A stretch of DNA of 64,000 nucleotides, from NCBI GenBank assembly GCA_035503515.1, contig DATJTJ010000135.1:1-64000 (forward strand). Direction: 5' to 3'. Source of the DNA: DAIDKA01 sp035503515 (GTDB lineage Bacteria > Pseudomonadota > Gammaproteobacteria > Steroidobacterales > Steroidobacteraceae). Under the pieces are notes generated by a model. That model saw nothing but the letters and a program-made list of their open reading frames with translations. It was not told where the DNA came from and did no database searches. Numbering within the stretch: position 1 is the first letter of the stretch; every line of letters starts with the position of its first letter. Below are positions 27,735 to 35,193 of the stretch, in pieces. Both the position numbers and the translations under genes were made by a program.

Positions 27735-27750
27735 CGGGATGGAATCGAAC
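27735..27750 (+). repeat. Left arm of a 16-bp inverted repeat
   Basis: CGGGATGGAATCGAAC recurs as its exact reverse complement at 28301-28316. The arms lie 550 bp apart and bracket the small monooxygenase gene. The sequence resembles the T-arm end of a tRNA, but no tRNA fold can be drawn around it. Confidence 0.6.
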
Positions 27751-27901
27751 TCCCGCGGATCACAAGATAGGCGCTGGGAAGACAGGTCGCATCCGGAAGA
27801 TGCACGACCGGCACGCCGGCTGCTACAAACGGCCGGCTCACCCTATGACAGGCAGTAATGGCAGTTGCAAACTCAACTGCTGCAGGCCGGTCTCATCCGC
27901 G

Positions 27902-28219
27902 TCAGACCGCCAGGGAACCCGCAATATCGTAAGCCGCGAAGTGCCGCTCGATCAGGCCGCAGGTCCGCGTCGCGGCGCGCCAGGGCCCGATGTGCGGTGC
28001 AGCGAGGTGCCGGCGGAGGCTTTCGTGATCGGGCCACAGCTCCGAGAACCGGAGCAGTCCCCGATCGAAGGGATCCTCCGCAACGTCGTAGGCGATGCAG
28101 CCGTCCTTGCTGCGTGTTGCTTCGATCAGCGTCCGCAGGTGCGGCAGCAGCTCGGCGATCCGCTCCGGCGGAAAGCGCAGGGTTCCAAACACCGCGACGG
28201 TCGGTTGCATGCGGATCAC
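27902..28219 (-). CDS. Antibiotic-biosynthesis-monooxygenase (ABM) domain protein
   Basis: A 105-residue dimeric ferredoxin-like ABM domain, like YgiN quinol monooxygenase. Characteristic parts are the first strand VAVFGTLRFPPERI, helix LLPHLRTLIEATRSKDGCIAYDVAED (read in two pieces), LRFSELWPDHESLRRHLAAPH and the last strand AAYDI. Either GTG 28219 or ATG 28210 may start it. Likely role: cofactor-independent oxidation or detoxification of quinone-like compounds; substrate unknown. The gene stands alone between two 16-bp inverted repeat arms. Confidence 0.82.
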   Translation of the reverse strand: MIRMQPTVAVFGTLRFPPERIAELLPHLRTLIEATRSKDGCIAYDVAEDPFDRGLLRFSELWPDHESLRRHLAAPHIGPWRAATRTCGLIERHFAAYDIAGSLAV

Positions 28220-28268
28220 CTACGGTTCGATTTGACGGAGCTGTTCGATCCAGCAGGAGCGACGTGGA

Positions 28269-28274
28269 TTTATA
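28269..28274 (-). promoter_or_regulatory. Possible -10 of the ABM gene
   Basis: TATAAA on the minus strand lies 49 nt before the GTG start at 28219 in an otherwise gene-free 107-nt gap. The -35 region is unclear (TGGCGC-like). The right arm of the 16-bp inverted repeat lies just upstream of it. Confidence 0.35.
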
Positions 28275-28300
28275 GAGCAACCGGATCTCGGGCGCCAGGT

Positions 28301-28316
28301 GTTCGATTCCATCCCG
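28301..28316 (-). repeat. Right arm of a 16-bp inverted repeat
   Basis: GTTCGATTCCATCCCG on the plus strand, the exact reverse complement of 27735-27750. It lies in the gap between the ABM gene and the secreted-unknown gene. Confidence 0.6.
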
Positions 28317-28326
28317 GCCCCTGCGG

Positions 28327-28692
28327 TCACTTCCCGCCGAGCGGCTTGATCAGGTCCTGGCTGACATGGGTGATCTGCGCGCCCTTGGTCGACAGGACGC
28401 TGCCGCAGCGGGCGCCTTCGGCGGCGAAATCCGCCGCGGTCATTTTCGACAGCTGCGCCGCGAGGGAGGCTTCGAGATCGAGTTTCGGATCCCGGCCGTC
28501 CAGCCGGCCGATGAAGTACAGCGCCATGAGCAGTCCGGTGGACTTCTCCCGCGAATCCGGCAATGCCGCGTTGCGCATGCCGACGGCGACGCAGCGCACG
28601 TCCGCGACGGTGTCGGCATCCTGTGCCAGGGCCGCCAGCGGCAAGGCACCCAGGGCGGCGAGCAGCAACGGTGGCCAGTGTTTCCTCGACAT
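28327..28692 (-). CDS. Secreted small protein of unknown function
   Basis: 121 residues with a clear signal peptide (MSRKHWPPLLLAALGALPLAALAQ). The mature domain is about 97 residues, mostly helical by composition, with two cysteines (DVRCVAVG and GARCGSVL) that could form a disulfide, and the phrase LYFIGRLDGRDPKLDL. I have seen similar small periplasmic proteins in other proteobacteria but know no function. It is the last gene of the lgt-to-hydrolase run, 19 nt after the hydrolase gene. Confidence 0.7.
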   Translation of the reverse strand: MSRKHWPPLLLAALGALPLAALAQDADTVADVRCVAVGMRNAALPDSREKSTGLLMALYFIGRLDGRDPKLDLEASLAAQLSKMTAADFAAEGARCGSVLSTKGAQITHVSQDLIKPLGGK

Positions 28693-28711
28693 GGAATTCC
28701 TCCCGGAGAAC

Positions 28712-29326
28712 CTACCTGCGCAGGCGCTCCAATATTACGCGGCTCACCCGCGCATCCGAGGGCAGCAGCATGTGCGGCACCGGCAGGCGCACCACATCGG
28801 TCAGCCACGGCGCGGCGGTCTCGGACAGGGTGACAATGCCGTCATGGGGTTCCGGAGGCAACAGTCCGGACACCAGCGACCAGCCCTTCACCCCGACGAT
28901 GGCCGTGACGGGCACCGCGGGCGCCCCGATCGCCGCCATGCGCTGCTCCGAGCCGAGCATCCGCCCGCAATCCCCCGTGAACAGCCGGTACAGGGGATTG
29001 TCGCCGAGGCGTGCCGCAATGCTGGAGACCTGCACCGGCGAGCCCAGCAGGAACAGCCGTTGCGGGGCCCGGATCCCGGGGGGCGCGATGCGCAGCGCCT
29101 CGCGCAGTAGGACCCCGCCCAGCGAGTGGCCCACGAGCACGTATTCGCCACTGTCCGCGATCTGCATCAGGCGCTGTCCGAGTCGCTCGACGATGCTCGC
29201 GAAGGCCTGGCGGCTCACCCAGTGCCCGAAGCTGTGCGTGCGCAGTCCCGCCTGCCGCAGGCGTCGCAGCAGGGGCCAGCCGGACAGGGGCGAGCGTCCC
29301 ATGCCATGGACGAACAGCGCCTGCAT
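28712..29326 (-). CDS. Alpha/beta-hydrolase (lipase/esterase-like)
   Basis: 204 residues. Starts MQALFVHGMGRSPLSGW, the oxyanion-loop HG motif; the nucleophile elbow is GHSLGG (VLVGHSLGGVLLREAL). A catalytic Asp candidate is in PHDGIVTLSE and the His in PVPHMLLPSD, giving a complete triad in order. It resembles small cytosolic serine esterases of the PGAP1/triacylglycerol-lipase type. Substrate unknown. It begins 6 nt after folA. Confidence 0.82.
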   Translation of the reverse strand: MQALFVHGMGRSPLSGWPLLRRLRQAGLRTHSFGHWVSRQAFASIVERLGQRLMQIADSGEYVLVGHSLGGVLLREALRIAPPGIRAPQRLFLLGSPVQVSSIAARLGDNPLYRLFTGDCGRMLGSEQRMAAIGAPAVPVTAIVGVKGWSLVSGLLPPEPHDGIVTLSETAAPWLTDVVRLPVPHMLLPSDARVSRVILERLRR

Positions 29327-29332
29327 GCAACC

Positions 29333-29830
29333 TCAGGCCCGCTCCAGCGTGATGAAGCTCATGGCATGGGCATGCCGTCCGTCGCTCGGATGCAGCTCGC
29401 GCGAGGTCTCCCTCCAGTGGGCCGGGTCCAACGCCGGGAACCGCGTGTCGCCTTCGATGTGGGCATGGATGCGCGTCAGGTAGATCCGCGAGGCCCGCGG
29501 CAGCGTCAGGGAATACACCTGGGCGCCGCCTGCGACCACCAGCTCGGTGGCGGCGCCCGCGGCCTGCAGCGCCGCCTGCAGATCCCGTACGGCCGTCGCT
29601 CCCGGAACACCCCAGTGCTCGTCCCGGGTCAGTACCAGGTTGGTGCGACCGGGCAGGGGACGCCCGATGGATTCGAAGGTCCTGCGTCCCATCAGCACCG
29701 GCTTGCCGAGCGTCAGGGCCTTGAAGTGTTTGAGATCATCCGGCAGATGCCACGGCATGCCGTTGTCGCGGCCGATCACGCCGTTCTCGGTGGCCGCGAC
29801 CAGCAGGGAAATGCGCGCTGGCGCAGCCAT
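29333..29830 (-). CDS. folA: Dihydrofolate reductase
   Basis: 165-residue enzyme regenerating tetrahydrofolate after the ThyA reaction. Motifs: LLVAATENGVIGRDNGMPWHLPDDLKHFK (read as two segments; substrate-binding Trp and Asp), GRRTFESIGRPLPGR (NADPH site) and VVAGGAQVYS. Trimethoprim target. TGATG overlap with the kup stop. thyA lies three genes upstream in the same operon, a frequent functional pairing that is usually closer. Confidence 0.96.
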   Translation of the reverse strand: MAAPARISLLVAATENGVIGRDNGMPWHLPDDLKHFKALTLGKPVLMGRRTFESIGRPLPGRTNLVLTRDEHWGVPGATAVRDLQAALQAAGAATELVVAGGAQVYSLTLPRASRIYLTRIHAHIEGDTRFPALDPAHWRETSRELHPSDGRHAHAMSFITLERA

Positions 29831-31701
29831 CAGATCTCGACGGAGGTGTTCAGGATGATGGTGTCGCGCACCGGCATGCGGAAGAACTCCGTGGCCTGGC
29901 TGCTGCGCCGTTGCAGCCGCGCGAACAGCCGGCGCTTGAGGCCCTGCCAGCCCGGCCGCGGTCGCGCCACCACCACGTGCTGCCCGATGAAGAACGAACA
30001 GTCCTCCAGGTACACCCGCAGGCCCCGCGAGCGGCAGGCGCGCAGCGCCTCGCGCACATCGGGGGTTTCCATGAAGCCGAACCGCGCATTGATGGAGAAC
30101 ACGCCGGCCGTCAGTTCATCGACCTTGACCCGGTCGGCGTGGCTGCGCCGCGGGGTGTCCACGATCCGGAAGTTCAGGATCAGGATGCGCTCGTGGATGA
30201 CCTTGTTGTGCTCGAAGTTACGGATCAGCGCCGAGGGTATGTAGTCGGGATGGCTGGCGAGGAACACGCCGGTGCCGGGCACCCGGTAGGCATCCTCCAG
30301 CAGCCGCGGCAGGTCGGTCAGCGGCTGCGCGAGGCCCGCCAGGGCGCGGCGCAGGTCCACGCGACCGGCCCGCCAGGTCGAGAAGATCGCGAACACCCAC
30401 ATCGCCAGGGTCAGGGGCACCCAGCCACCGGCGGGGATCTTGGTGGCATTGCCGACCACGAACACCGTGTCCAGGCAGAACAGGCCGCTGAACAGCGCAC
30501 CGACCGCCAGCGGCGGCCAGCCCCACTGCGTCACGGCGACGAAGGCGCCGAGGATGGTGGTGATGAACATGGTGCCCACCACGGCGGCGCCGTAGGCGCC
30601 GGCGAGCGCATCCGAAGACCCGAACCCGAGCACGAACAGGCACACGCACACCAGCAGCAGCCCGTTGACCACCGGCACGTAGACGTGGCCCTGCTCATGG
30701 GCCGAAGTCTGCAGGATGCGCATGCGCGGCAGCAGGTCCAGCTGGATCGCCTGGCGTGCCACCGAGAACGCGCCGGATATGACCGCCTGGGAGGCGATCA
30801 CGGAGGCTGCGGTCGCCAGCACCACCATCAGCGGCAGCAGCGCCTGCGGGATGAGCGCGTACAGCGCATGGTCGGCGCCCCCGCCGTGCAGGCGCAGGGC
30901 CCCCTGCCCCAGGTAGTTGAGCAGCAGCGCGGGCCACACCAGCGAAAACCAGGCCGTGCGCACCGCCTGCTTGCCGAAGTGGCCCATGTCCGCATACAAC
31001 GCCTCCCCGCCGGTGACGCACAGGAAGACCGCGCCGATGAGCGCAAGCGCCGTGCCGGGACTGTGCACGAGCACCTTCACCGCATAGACCGGATTGACGG
31101 CCTTGAGCACCGCGGGTTCGTAGAGGATGGCGGCGAGACCGGAGACGGCGATGGCCAGGAACCATACGACCATGATGGGTCCGAAGGCGCGGCCGACCTT
31201 CTCCGTACCGCGGCGCTGGAACCAGAACAGCGCCACGATCACCCCGAGGGTGACGGGGATGACGGCGCGGCTGAAGGTCGGATCGAGCAGTTCCAGGCCC
31301 TCGACAGCGCTCAGCACGGAAATGGCGGGCGTGATCAGCGCATCGCAGAAGAACAGCGCGGTGCCGATCAGCGCCAGGTTGACCGCGATCCGCGGCCAGC
31401 GTCCGATCTGGTTGAGCCGCCGCTGCGCCAGCGCCAGCAGCGCGAGGATGCCGCCCTCGCCCTCGTTGTCGGCGCGCATCATCACGATGACGTACTTGAG
31501 CGTGACCGAGATGGCCAGGCACCAGAAGATCAGGGACAGCACTCCGAGTATCGACTCGGGCGTCGAGGCGCCCACCACCTTCAACGCCTGGTCGAAGGCG
31601 TACAGGGGACTGGTGCCGATGTCACCGTAGACGACGCCGAGCGCGCCGACGACGACGCCCAGTGCGGGCAGCCGGTCGGACTCGGGGTGTCCCTGACTCA
31701 C
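29830..31701 (-). CDS. kup: Low-affinity potassium uptake protein Kup
   Basis: Proton-coupled K+ importer with about 12 membrane helices in the first 450 residues and a cytosolic tail. 623 residues from GTG 31701, very close to E. coli Kup (622). Hallmarks are VVYGDIGTSPLYAFDQAL, NEGEGGILALLALAQRR, GGEALYADMGHFG and the late FMETPDVREALRAC. The GTG shares GTGA with the stop of the SET-domain gene. It lies between a SET methyltransferase and folA, an association I do not recognise from other genomes. Confidence 0.95.
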   Translation of the reverse strand: MSQGHPESDRLPALGVVVGALGVVYGDIGTSPLYAFDQALKVVGASTPESILGVLSLIFWCLAISVTLKYVIVMMRADNEGEGGILALLALAQRRLNQIGRWPRIAVNLALIGTALFFCDALITPAISVLSAVEGLELLDPTFSRAVIPVTLGVIVALFWFQRRGTEKVGRAFGPIMVVWFLAIAVSGLAAILYEPAVLKAVNPVYAVKVLVHSPGTALALIGAVFLCVTGGEALYADMGHFGKQAVRTAWFSLVWPALLLNYLGQGALRLHGGGADHALYALIPQALLPLMVVLATAASVIASQAVISGAFSVARQAIQLDLLPRMRILQTSAHEQGHVYVPVVNGLLLVCVCLFVLGFGSSDALAGAYGAAVVGTMFITTILGAFVAVTQWGWPPLAVGALFSGLFCLDTVFVVGNATKIPAGGWVPLTLAMWVFAIFSTWRAGRVDLRRALAGLAQPLTDLPRLLEDAYRVPGTGVFLASHPDYIPSALIRNFEHNKVIHERILILNFRIVDTPRRSHADRVKVDELTAGVFSINARFGFMETPDVREALRACRSRGLRVYLEDCSFFIGQHVVVARPRPGWQGLKRRLFARLQRRSSQATEFFRMPVRDTIILNTSVEI

Positions 31702-32288
31702 GGGCCGCGCCGCGCCGCGGTCTTCTTCCGGCCGCGGGTCGCCGGACGCTTCGGCGGCCACAGCATCGTGCCGCGACAGTCCTTCGCACCGCAGCGGCAG
31801 GCGTAGATCACATCGACGTTCGGGGGATCGTCGCGCTCGCGGCCGATCTGGTAGTCGTAGTTGAGTTCCTCGCCCGGCTCGATGGTGCGGATGGCGTCGA
31901 TGAAGACCCGTCGGTCCTCGATGTTCGATTCGCAGTTCGGGTCGCAGCTGTGATTGATGAAGCGCGAATCGTTGCCGCCCACCGTGGCGTCGATGACGAC
32001 GTTGCGGTCGACCGCGAACAGGAACGTGTGGTTGTCGTTCTCGTCATGATCGTCGTAGCGGCGGTTGGCGCGGGCATGGGAGATGCGGTCCCCCACGTAC
32101 TCGACGATGCGCGTGCCCTTGCGGATGCGCTGCAGCGCGAACACGCCCTGCCCATGGACCCTGGACTTGCGGACCTTGATGAGTTTCGCGGCTTTCGCCG
32201 CGAGCTTCGCGGCCGCCTTGTCGAGCGGTTGGCCGGCGGCTTTGGCGGCCGTCGGTACCGCGCCCTTGCGCTTGCTGCGGGTGGCCAC
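31698..32288 (-). CDS. SET-domain protein-lysine methyltransferase with basic tails
   Basis: 196 residues from GTG 32288. The SET core has SRVHGQGVFALQRIRKGTRI, the SAM-binding and knot motif NHSCDPNC (112-119), catalytic-tyrosine region GEELNYDYQ and the post-SET zinc cysteines CRCGAKDC (164-171). The first 42 residues are Lys/Ala-rich like histone H1, and the last 20 are Arg/Lys-rich. Bacterial SET proteins of this form are known mainly from host-associated and environmental bacteria; substrates may be DNA-associated or ribosomal proteins. Embedded between thyA (2-nt gap) and kup (4-nt overlap), so expressed with housekeeping genes. Confidence 0.92.
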   Translation of the reverse strand: MATRSKRKGAVPTAAKAAGQPLDKAAAKLAAKAAKLIKVRKSRVHGQGVFALQRIRKGTRIVEYVGDRISHARANRRYDDHDENDNHTFLFAVDRNVVIDATVGGNDSRFINHSCDPNCESNIEDRRVFIDAIRTIEPGEELNYDYQIGRERDDPPNVDVIYACRCGAKDCRGTMLWPPKRPATRGRKKTAARRGP

Positions 32289-32290
32289 GG

Positions 32291-33085
32291 TCAGACCGCC
32301 ACCGGCGCCTTGATCGCCGGATGATGTTGGTAGTTCACGAATTCGAAGTCCTCGTAGTCATAGCTGAAGAGATCGGGCGGCCGGCGTGTGATCCGCAGCC
32401 GCGGCAGCGGCAGCGGCTCGCGCGACAGCTGTTCGTCCGCCTGGGCCAGATGGTTCAGGTACAGATGGCAGTCACCGCCGGTCCACACCAGTTCACCCGG
32501 CTCAAGATCGGTCTGCTGCGCGATCATGTGGGTGAGCAGCGCATAGGAGGCGATGTTGAACGGCACGCCCAGGAAGAAATCGGCGCTGCGCTGGTACAGA
32601 TGGCAGGACAGCCTTCCCGCGGCGACGTAGAACTGGAACAGCGCATGGCACGGCTGCAGCTTCATGCGCTCGAGCTCGCCCACGTTCCAGGCGCTGACGA
32701 TCATGCGTCGCGAGTCCGGAGTGCTGCGCAGCTGCTCGAGCAGGATGCCGATCTGGTCGATGGTGCGGCCATCGGCCGCGGGCCAGGAGCGCCACTGCCT
32801 GCCGTAGACGGGACCCAGCTCGCCATCCGGTCCGGCCCACTCGTCCCAGATGCTCACGCCATGCCGGTGCAGCCAGTCCACGTTGGTGTCGCCGCGCAGG
32901 AACCACAGCAGCTCGTACACCACCGAGCGCAGGTGCAGCTTCTTGGTCGTCACCAGCGGAAAGCCGGCGGCGAGGTCGAAGCGCATCTGCTGTCCGAACA
33001 GCGACAGCGTCCCGGTGCCGGTGCGGTCCTGCTTGGCGGCCCCGCGTTCGCGGATCCGCCGCATGAGTTCCAGGTACTGGCGCAC
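32291..33085 (-). CDS. thyA: Thymidylate synthase
   Basis: Makes dTMP from dUMP with methylenetetrahydrofolate. 264 residues, the E. coli length. Opening MRQYLELMRRIRERG and RTGTGTLSLFGQQMRF, catalytic Cys in LQPCHALFQFYV, the CHLYQRSADFFLGVPFNIASYALL block (in parts) and the FVNYQHHPAIKAPVAV end are all standard. Six bases follow lgt, the usual lgt-thyA order of proteobacteria. Confidence 0.97.
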   Translation of the reverse strand: MRQYLELMRRIRERGAAKQDRTGTGTLSLFGQQMRFDLAAGFPLVTTKKLHLRSVVYELLWFLRGDTNVDWLHRHGVSIWDEWAGPDGELGPVYGRQWRSWPAADGRTIDQIGILLEQLRSTPDSRRMIVSAWNVGELERMKLQPCHALFQFYVAAGRLSCHLYQRSADFFLGVPFNIASYALLTHMIAQQTDLEPGELVWTGGDCHLYLNHLAQADEQLSREPLPLPRLRITRRPPDLFSYDYEDFEFVNYQHHPAIKAPVAV

Positions 33086-33091
33086 GCCGGA

Positions 33092-33901
33092 TCAGCCCGT
33101 CGCCGCCGCGGCGATGAAGTTTCCGGACGGCACGCGGCGCCGGTACGCCACGATCAGCAGGACGATGCCACCCAGGATCATCGGCAGGGACAGGATCTGG
33201 CCCATGGTCACCCAGCCGGCCGCGAGGTAGCCGAGGTTGGCATCGGGCACGCGCACGAATTCGATGCCGAACCGCGCCATGCCGTAGAGCAGCAGGAACA
33301 GGCCCGACGGCGCCAGCTGCGGACGCGGCCGGCGCGTGAAGATCCACATCACGGCGAACAGCACCAGGCCTTCCAGGCCCGCCTCGTACAGCTGCGAGGC
33401 GTGGCGCACCACCCCATCCACCCTGAACCCCCAGGGGACGGTCGTGGGCTTGCCCCACAGTTCGCCGTTGATGAAGTTGCCGAGCCGCCCGAAGAACAAT
33501 CCCAGTTCGGGCAGCGGCGATGAGAAATCGAACACGTCGGCGATGCGGCGCTGGCGGCGCCAGGCGTAGACCGCCATGGCCACCAGCGTCCCGAGCAGGG
33601 CCCCGTGGAAGGACATCCCGCCCTCCCAGACCTTGAGCGGATACCACGGATCGCGGGCCCAGTACTCCATGCCGTAGAACAGCACGTAGCCGGTGCGGCC
33701 GCCGAAGATGACGCCCATCATGCCGAAGAACACCAGGTCATCGACGTCCAGCGGTTTCCAGGTCGAGCGCGGATCCTTCGCCCGCAGCCGCCCGAGCGAC
33801 CAGGCCGCGGCGAACCCGATGAGGTACATGATGCCGTACCAATGGACCTTGATCGGACCCAGCTCTACGGCGACGGGATTGAACCGTGGATATTGCAGCA
33901 T
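33092..33901 (-). CDS. lgt: Prolipoprotein diacylglyceryl transferase
   Basis: Inner-membrane enzyme that attaches diacylglycerol to the lipobox Cys of preprolipoproteins. 269 residues with about seven membrane segments. The Lgt signature GRLGNFINGELWGKPT is intact, with HWYGIMYLIGF and GMSFHGALLG also conserved. ATG 33901 is preferred over longer upstream readings because the conserved N-terminus (MLQYPRFNPVAVELGP) begins there. TACAAT lies exactly 6 nt before this ATG, so the transcript is probably leaderless. It heads the run lgt-thyA-SET-kup-folA-hydrolase-unknown. Confidence 0.96.
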   Translation of the reverse strand: MLQYPRFNPVAVELGPIKVHWYGIMYLIGFAAAWSLGRLRAKDPRSTWKPLDVDDLVFFGMMGVIFGGRTGYVLFYGMEYWARDPWYPLKVWEGGMSFHGALLGTLVAMAVYAWRRQRRIADVFDFSSPLPELGLFFGRLGNFINGELWGKPTTVPWGFRVDGVVRHASQLYEAGLEGLVLFAVMWIFTRRPRPQLAPSGLFLLLYGMARFGIEFVRVPDANLGYLAAGWVTMGQILSLPMILGGIVLLIVAYRRRVPSGNFIAAAATG

Positions 33902-33907
33902 GGGGAA

Positions 33908-33913
33908 ATTGTA
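33908..33913 (-). promoter_or_regulatory. -10 element abutting lgt start
   Basis: TACAAT on the minus strand, six bases (TTCCCC), then the lgt ATG. Same hexamer and spacing as at lipA. No Shine-Dalgarno is possible if this promoter is used. It sits in the 25-nt gap between rlmI and lgt. Confidence 0.5.
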
Positions 33914-33926
33914 TCGGTTTCGCCTG

Positions 33927-35150
33927 TTACTCGCGCGTGACGCGACAGAACAGGGCCTTGAGATAGCGCGTTTCGGGGATGGCCGGATGCACCGGGTGAT
34001 CGGGGGACTGGCCGCCGAAGGCGAGCACCTGGACGAACCGTCCGGCATGCCGCGCCGCCGCCTGGACGGCGGACAGCAGCTGCTGCTCCTCCAGGTGATA
34101 GGAACAGGAACAGGACACCAGCAGGCCCGCCGGGTCGATCAGGTTCAGCGCCAGCTGGTTGAGCTTGCGATAGGCGGCCTGCCCCTGGGCGATGTCCTTG
34201 CGGCGTTTGATGAAAGCCGGGGGATCCAGGATCACCGCATCGAAGCGTTCCCCCCCTTCGTGCAGGCCCCTCAGGACATCGAAGGCATCGCCGCGGCGGA
34301 CCTCGAGCGCATGGCCGGCGGCGCTGGCATTGGCCTTCGCAAATTCCAGCGCCGCCGCCGAGGCATCCACGCAGGTGGCCTGGCCGGCCCCGTGTTTCAG
34401 TGCCGTGACGGCCCAGGCGCCCACGTAGCTGCAGACATCGAGCACCCGCGCGCCGGCGGGCAGGAAGCGCGCCAGCAACGCGCGGTTTGCCGCCTGATCG
34501 TAGAACCAGCCGGTCTTCTGCCCTTCCTGCAGCGGCGCCACGAATTCGATGCCGGCTTCGCGCACCCGCAGCTGCGCGGGGGCCGCGCCGAAGGCGGCGC
34601 CGGAAAATGCGGGTAGCTGCTCGAGTTCGCGCGCCCCGGAGTCGTTCTTCCAGTACAGCACCCGCGGCCGCAGGACTTCGCGCACCGCGGTTTCGACCTG
34701 CGGCCGCAGCGCCTCCATGCCGGCCGTGGCGATCTGCCCGACGATGATGTCATCGAAGCGGTCCAGGACCAGCCCCGGCAGCTGATCGGATTCACCGAAC
34801 ACCAGCCGGCCGAAGGGCTCGGCAGACAGACCCTGGCGCAGGGTGAGCGCGGCGCGCAGCCGCCCGCCGATCAGCGCCGCATCGATCGGCCGCTGCGGGT
34901 CGCGGCTCATGAGGCGCGCACAGATGAGGGAGTGCGGATTGACGTATGCGTAGCCGAGGAACTGGCCACGATCGCCGAGCAGCCGGACCTGCGCGCCGGG
35001 CGCAAGCGCGGTCAGGGGCGTACGGGCGATGTCGACCTCGTTGCTGAAGACCCAGGGATGGCCTGAGTTGATGCGCCGGTCCTCCGCACGCTTCAGGCGC
35101 AGCTCGGGCACGGCGGTGGTGTCGGGTTGCGGTCGTGGCGAGGTCGTCAT
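33927..35150 (-). CDS. rlmI: Class I SAM-dependent rRNA methyltransferase, RlmI type
   Basis: 407 residues. N-terminal PUA domain (LRLKRAEDRRINSGHPWVFSNE to about residue 80), a linker domain, then a Rossmann methyltransferase: VLDVCSYVGAWAV (SAM motif I), CVDASAAALEFAKANA and the catalytic VILDPPAFIKRRKD, with LVSCSCSYHLEEQQ near the end. This is the architecture of RlmI, which makes m5C1962 in 23S rRNA. The 5' gap contains TATAAT 9 nt before the ATG (35150). Confidence 0.92.
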   Translation of the reverse strand: MTTSPRPQPDTTAVPELRLKRAEDRRINSGHPWVFSNEVDIARTPLTALAPGAQVRLLGDRGQFLGYAYVNPHSLICARLMSRDPQRPIDAALIGGRLRAALTLRQGLSAEPFGRLVFGESDQLPGLVLDRFDDIIVGQIATAGMEALRPQVETAVREVLRPRVLYWKNDSGARELEQLPAFSGAAFGAAPAQLRVREAGIEFVAPLQEGQKTGWFYDQAANRALLARFLPAGARVLDVCSYVGAWAVTALKHGAGQATCVDASAAALEFAKANASAAGHALEVRRGDAFDVLRGLHEGGERFDAVILDPPAFIKRRKDIAQGQAAYRKLNQLALNLIDPAGLLVSCSCSYHLEEQQLLSAVQAAARHAGRFVQVLAFGGQSPDHPVHPAIPETRYLKALFCRVTRE

Positions 35151-35159
35151 CAGCCGTCA

Positions 35160-35186
35160 ATTATAGCCGGTTCGGCGGTGTATCCT
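35160..35186. promoter_or_regulatory. Divergent -10 elements for rlmI and the DUF255 gene
   Basis: In the 43-nt gap between the two start codons, TATAAT on the minus strand (35165-35160) lies 9 nt before the rlmI ATG, and TATCCT on the plus strand (35181-35186) lies 7 nt before the other ATG (35194). Both would give messages with little or no leader. -35 hexamers are not evident. Confidence 0.45.
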
Positions 35187-35193
35187 TTGCTCC

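Noticed and set aside
28291..28325. tRNA-like T-loop sequence GTTCGATTCC
   Set aside because: The flanking bases do not form a T-stem, acceptor stem or anticodon arm; only the inverted repeat is reported.
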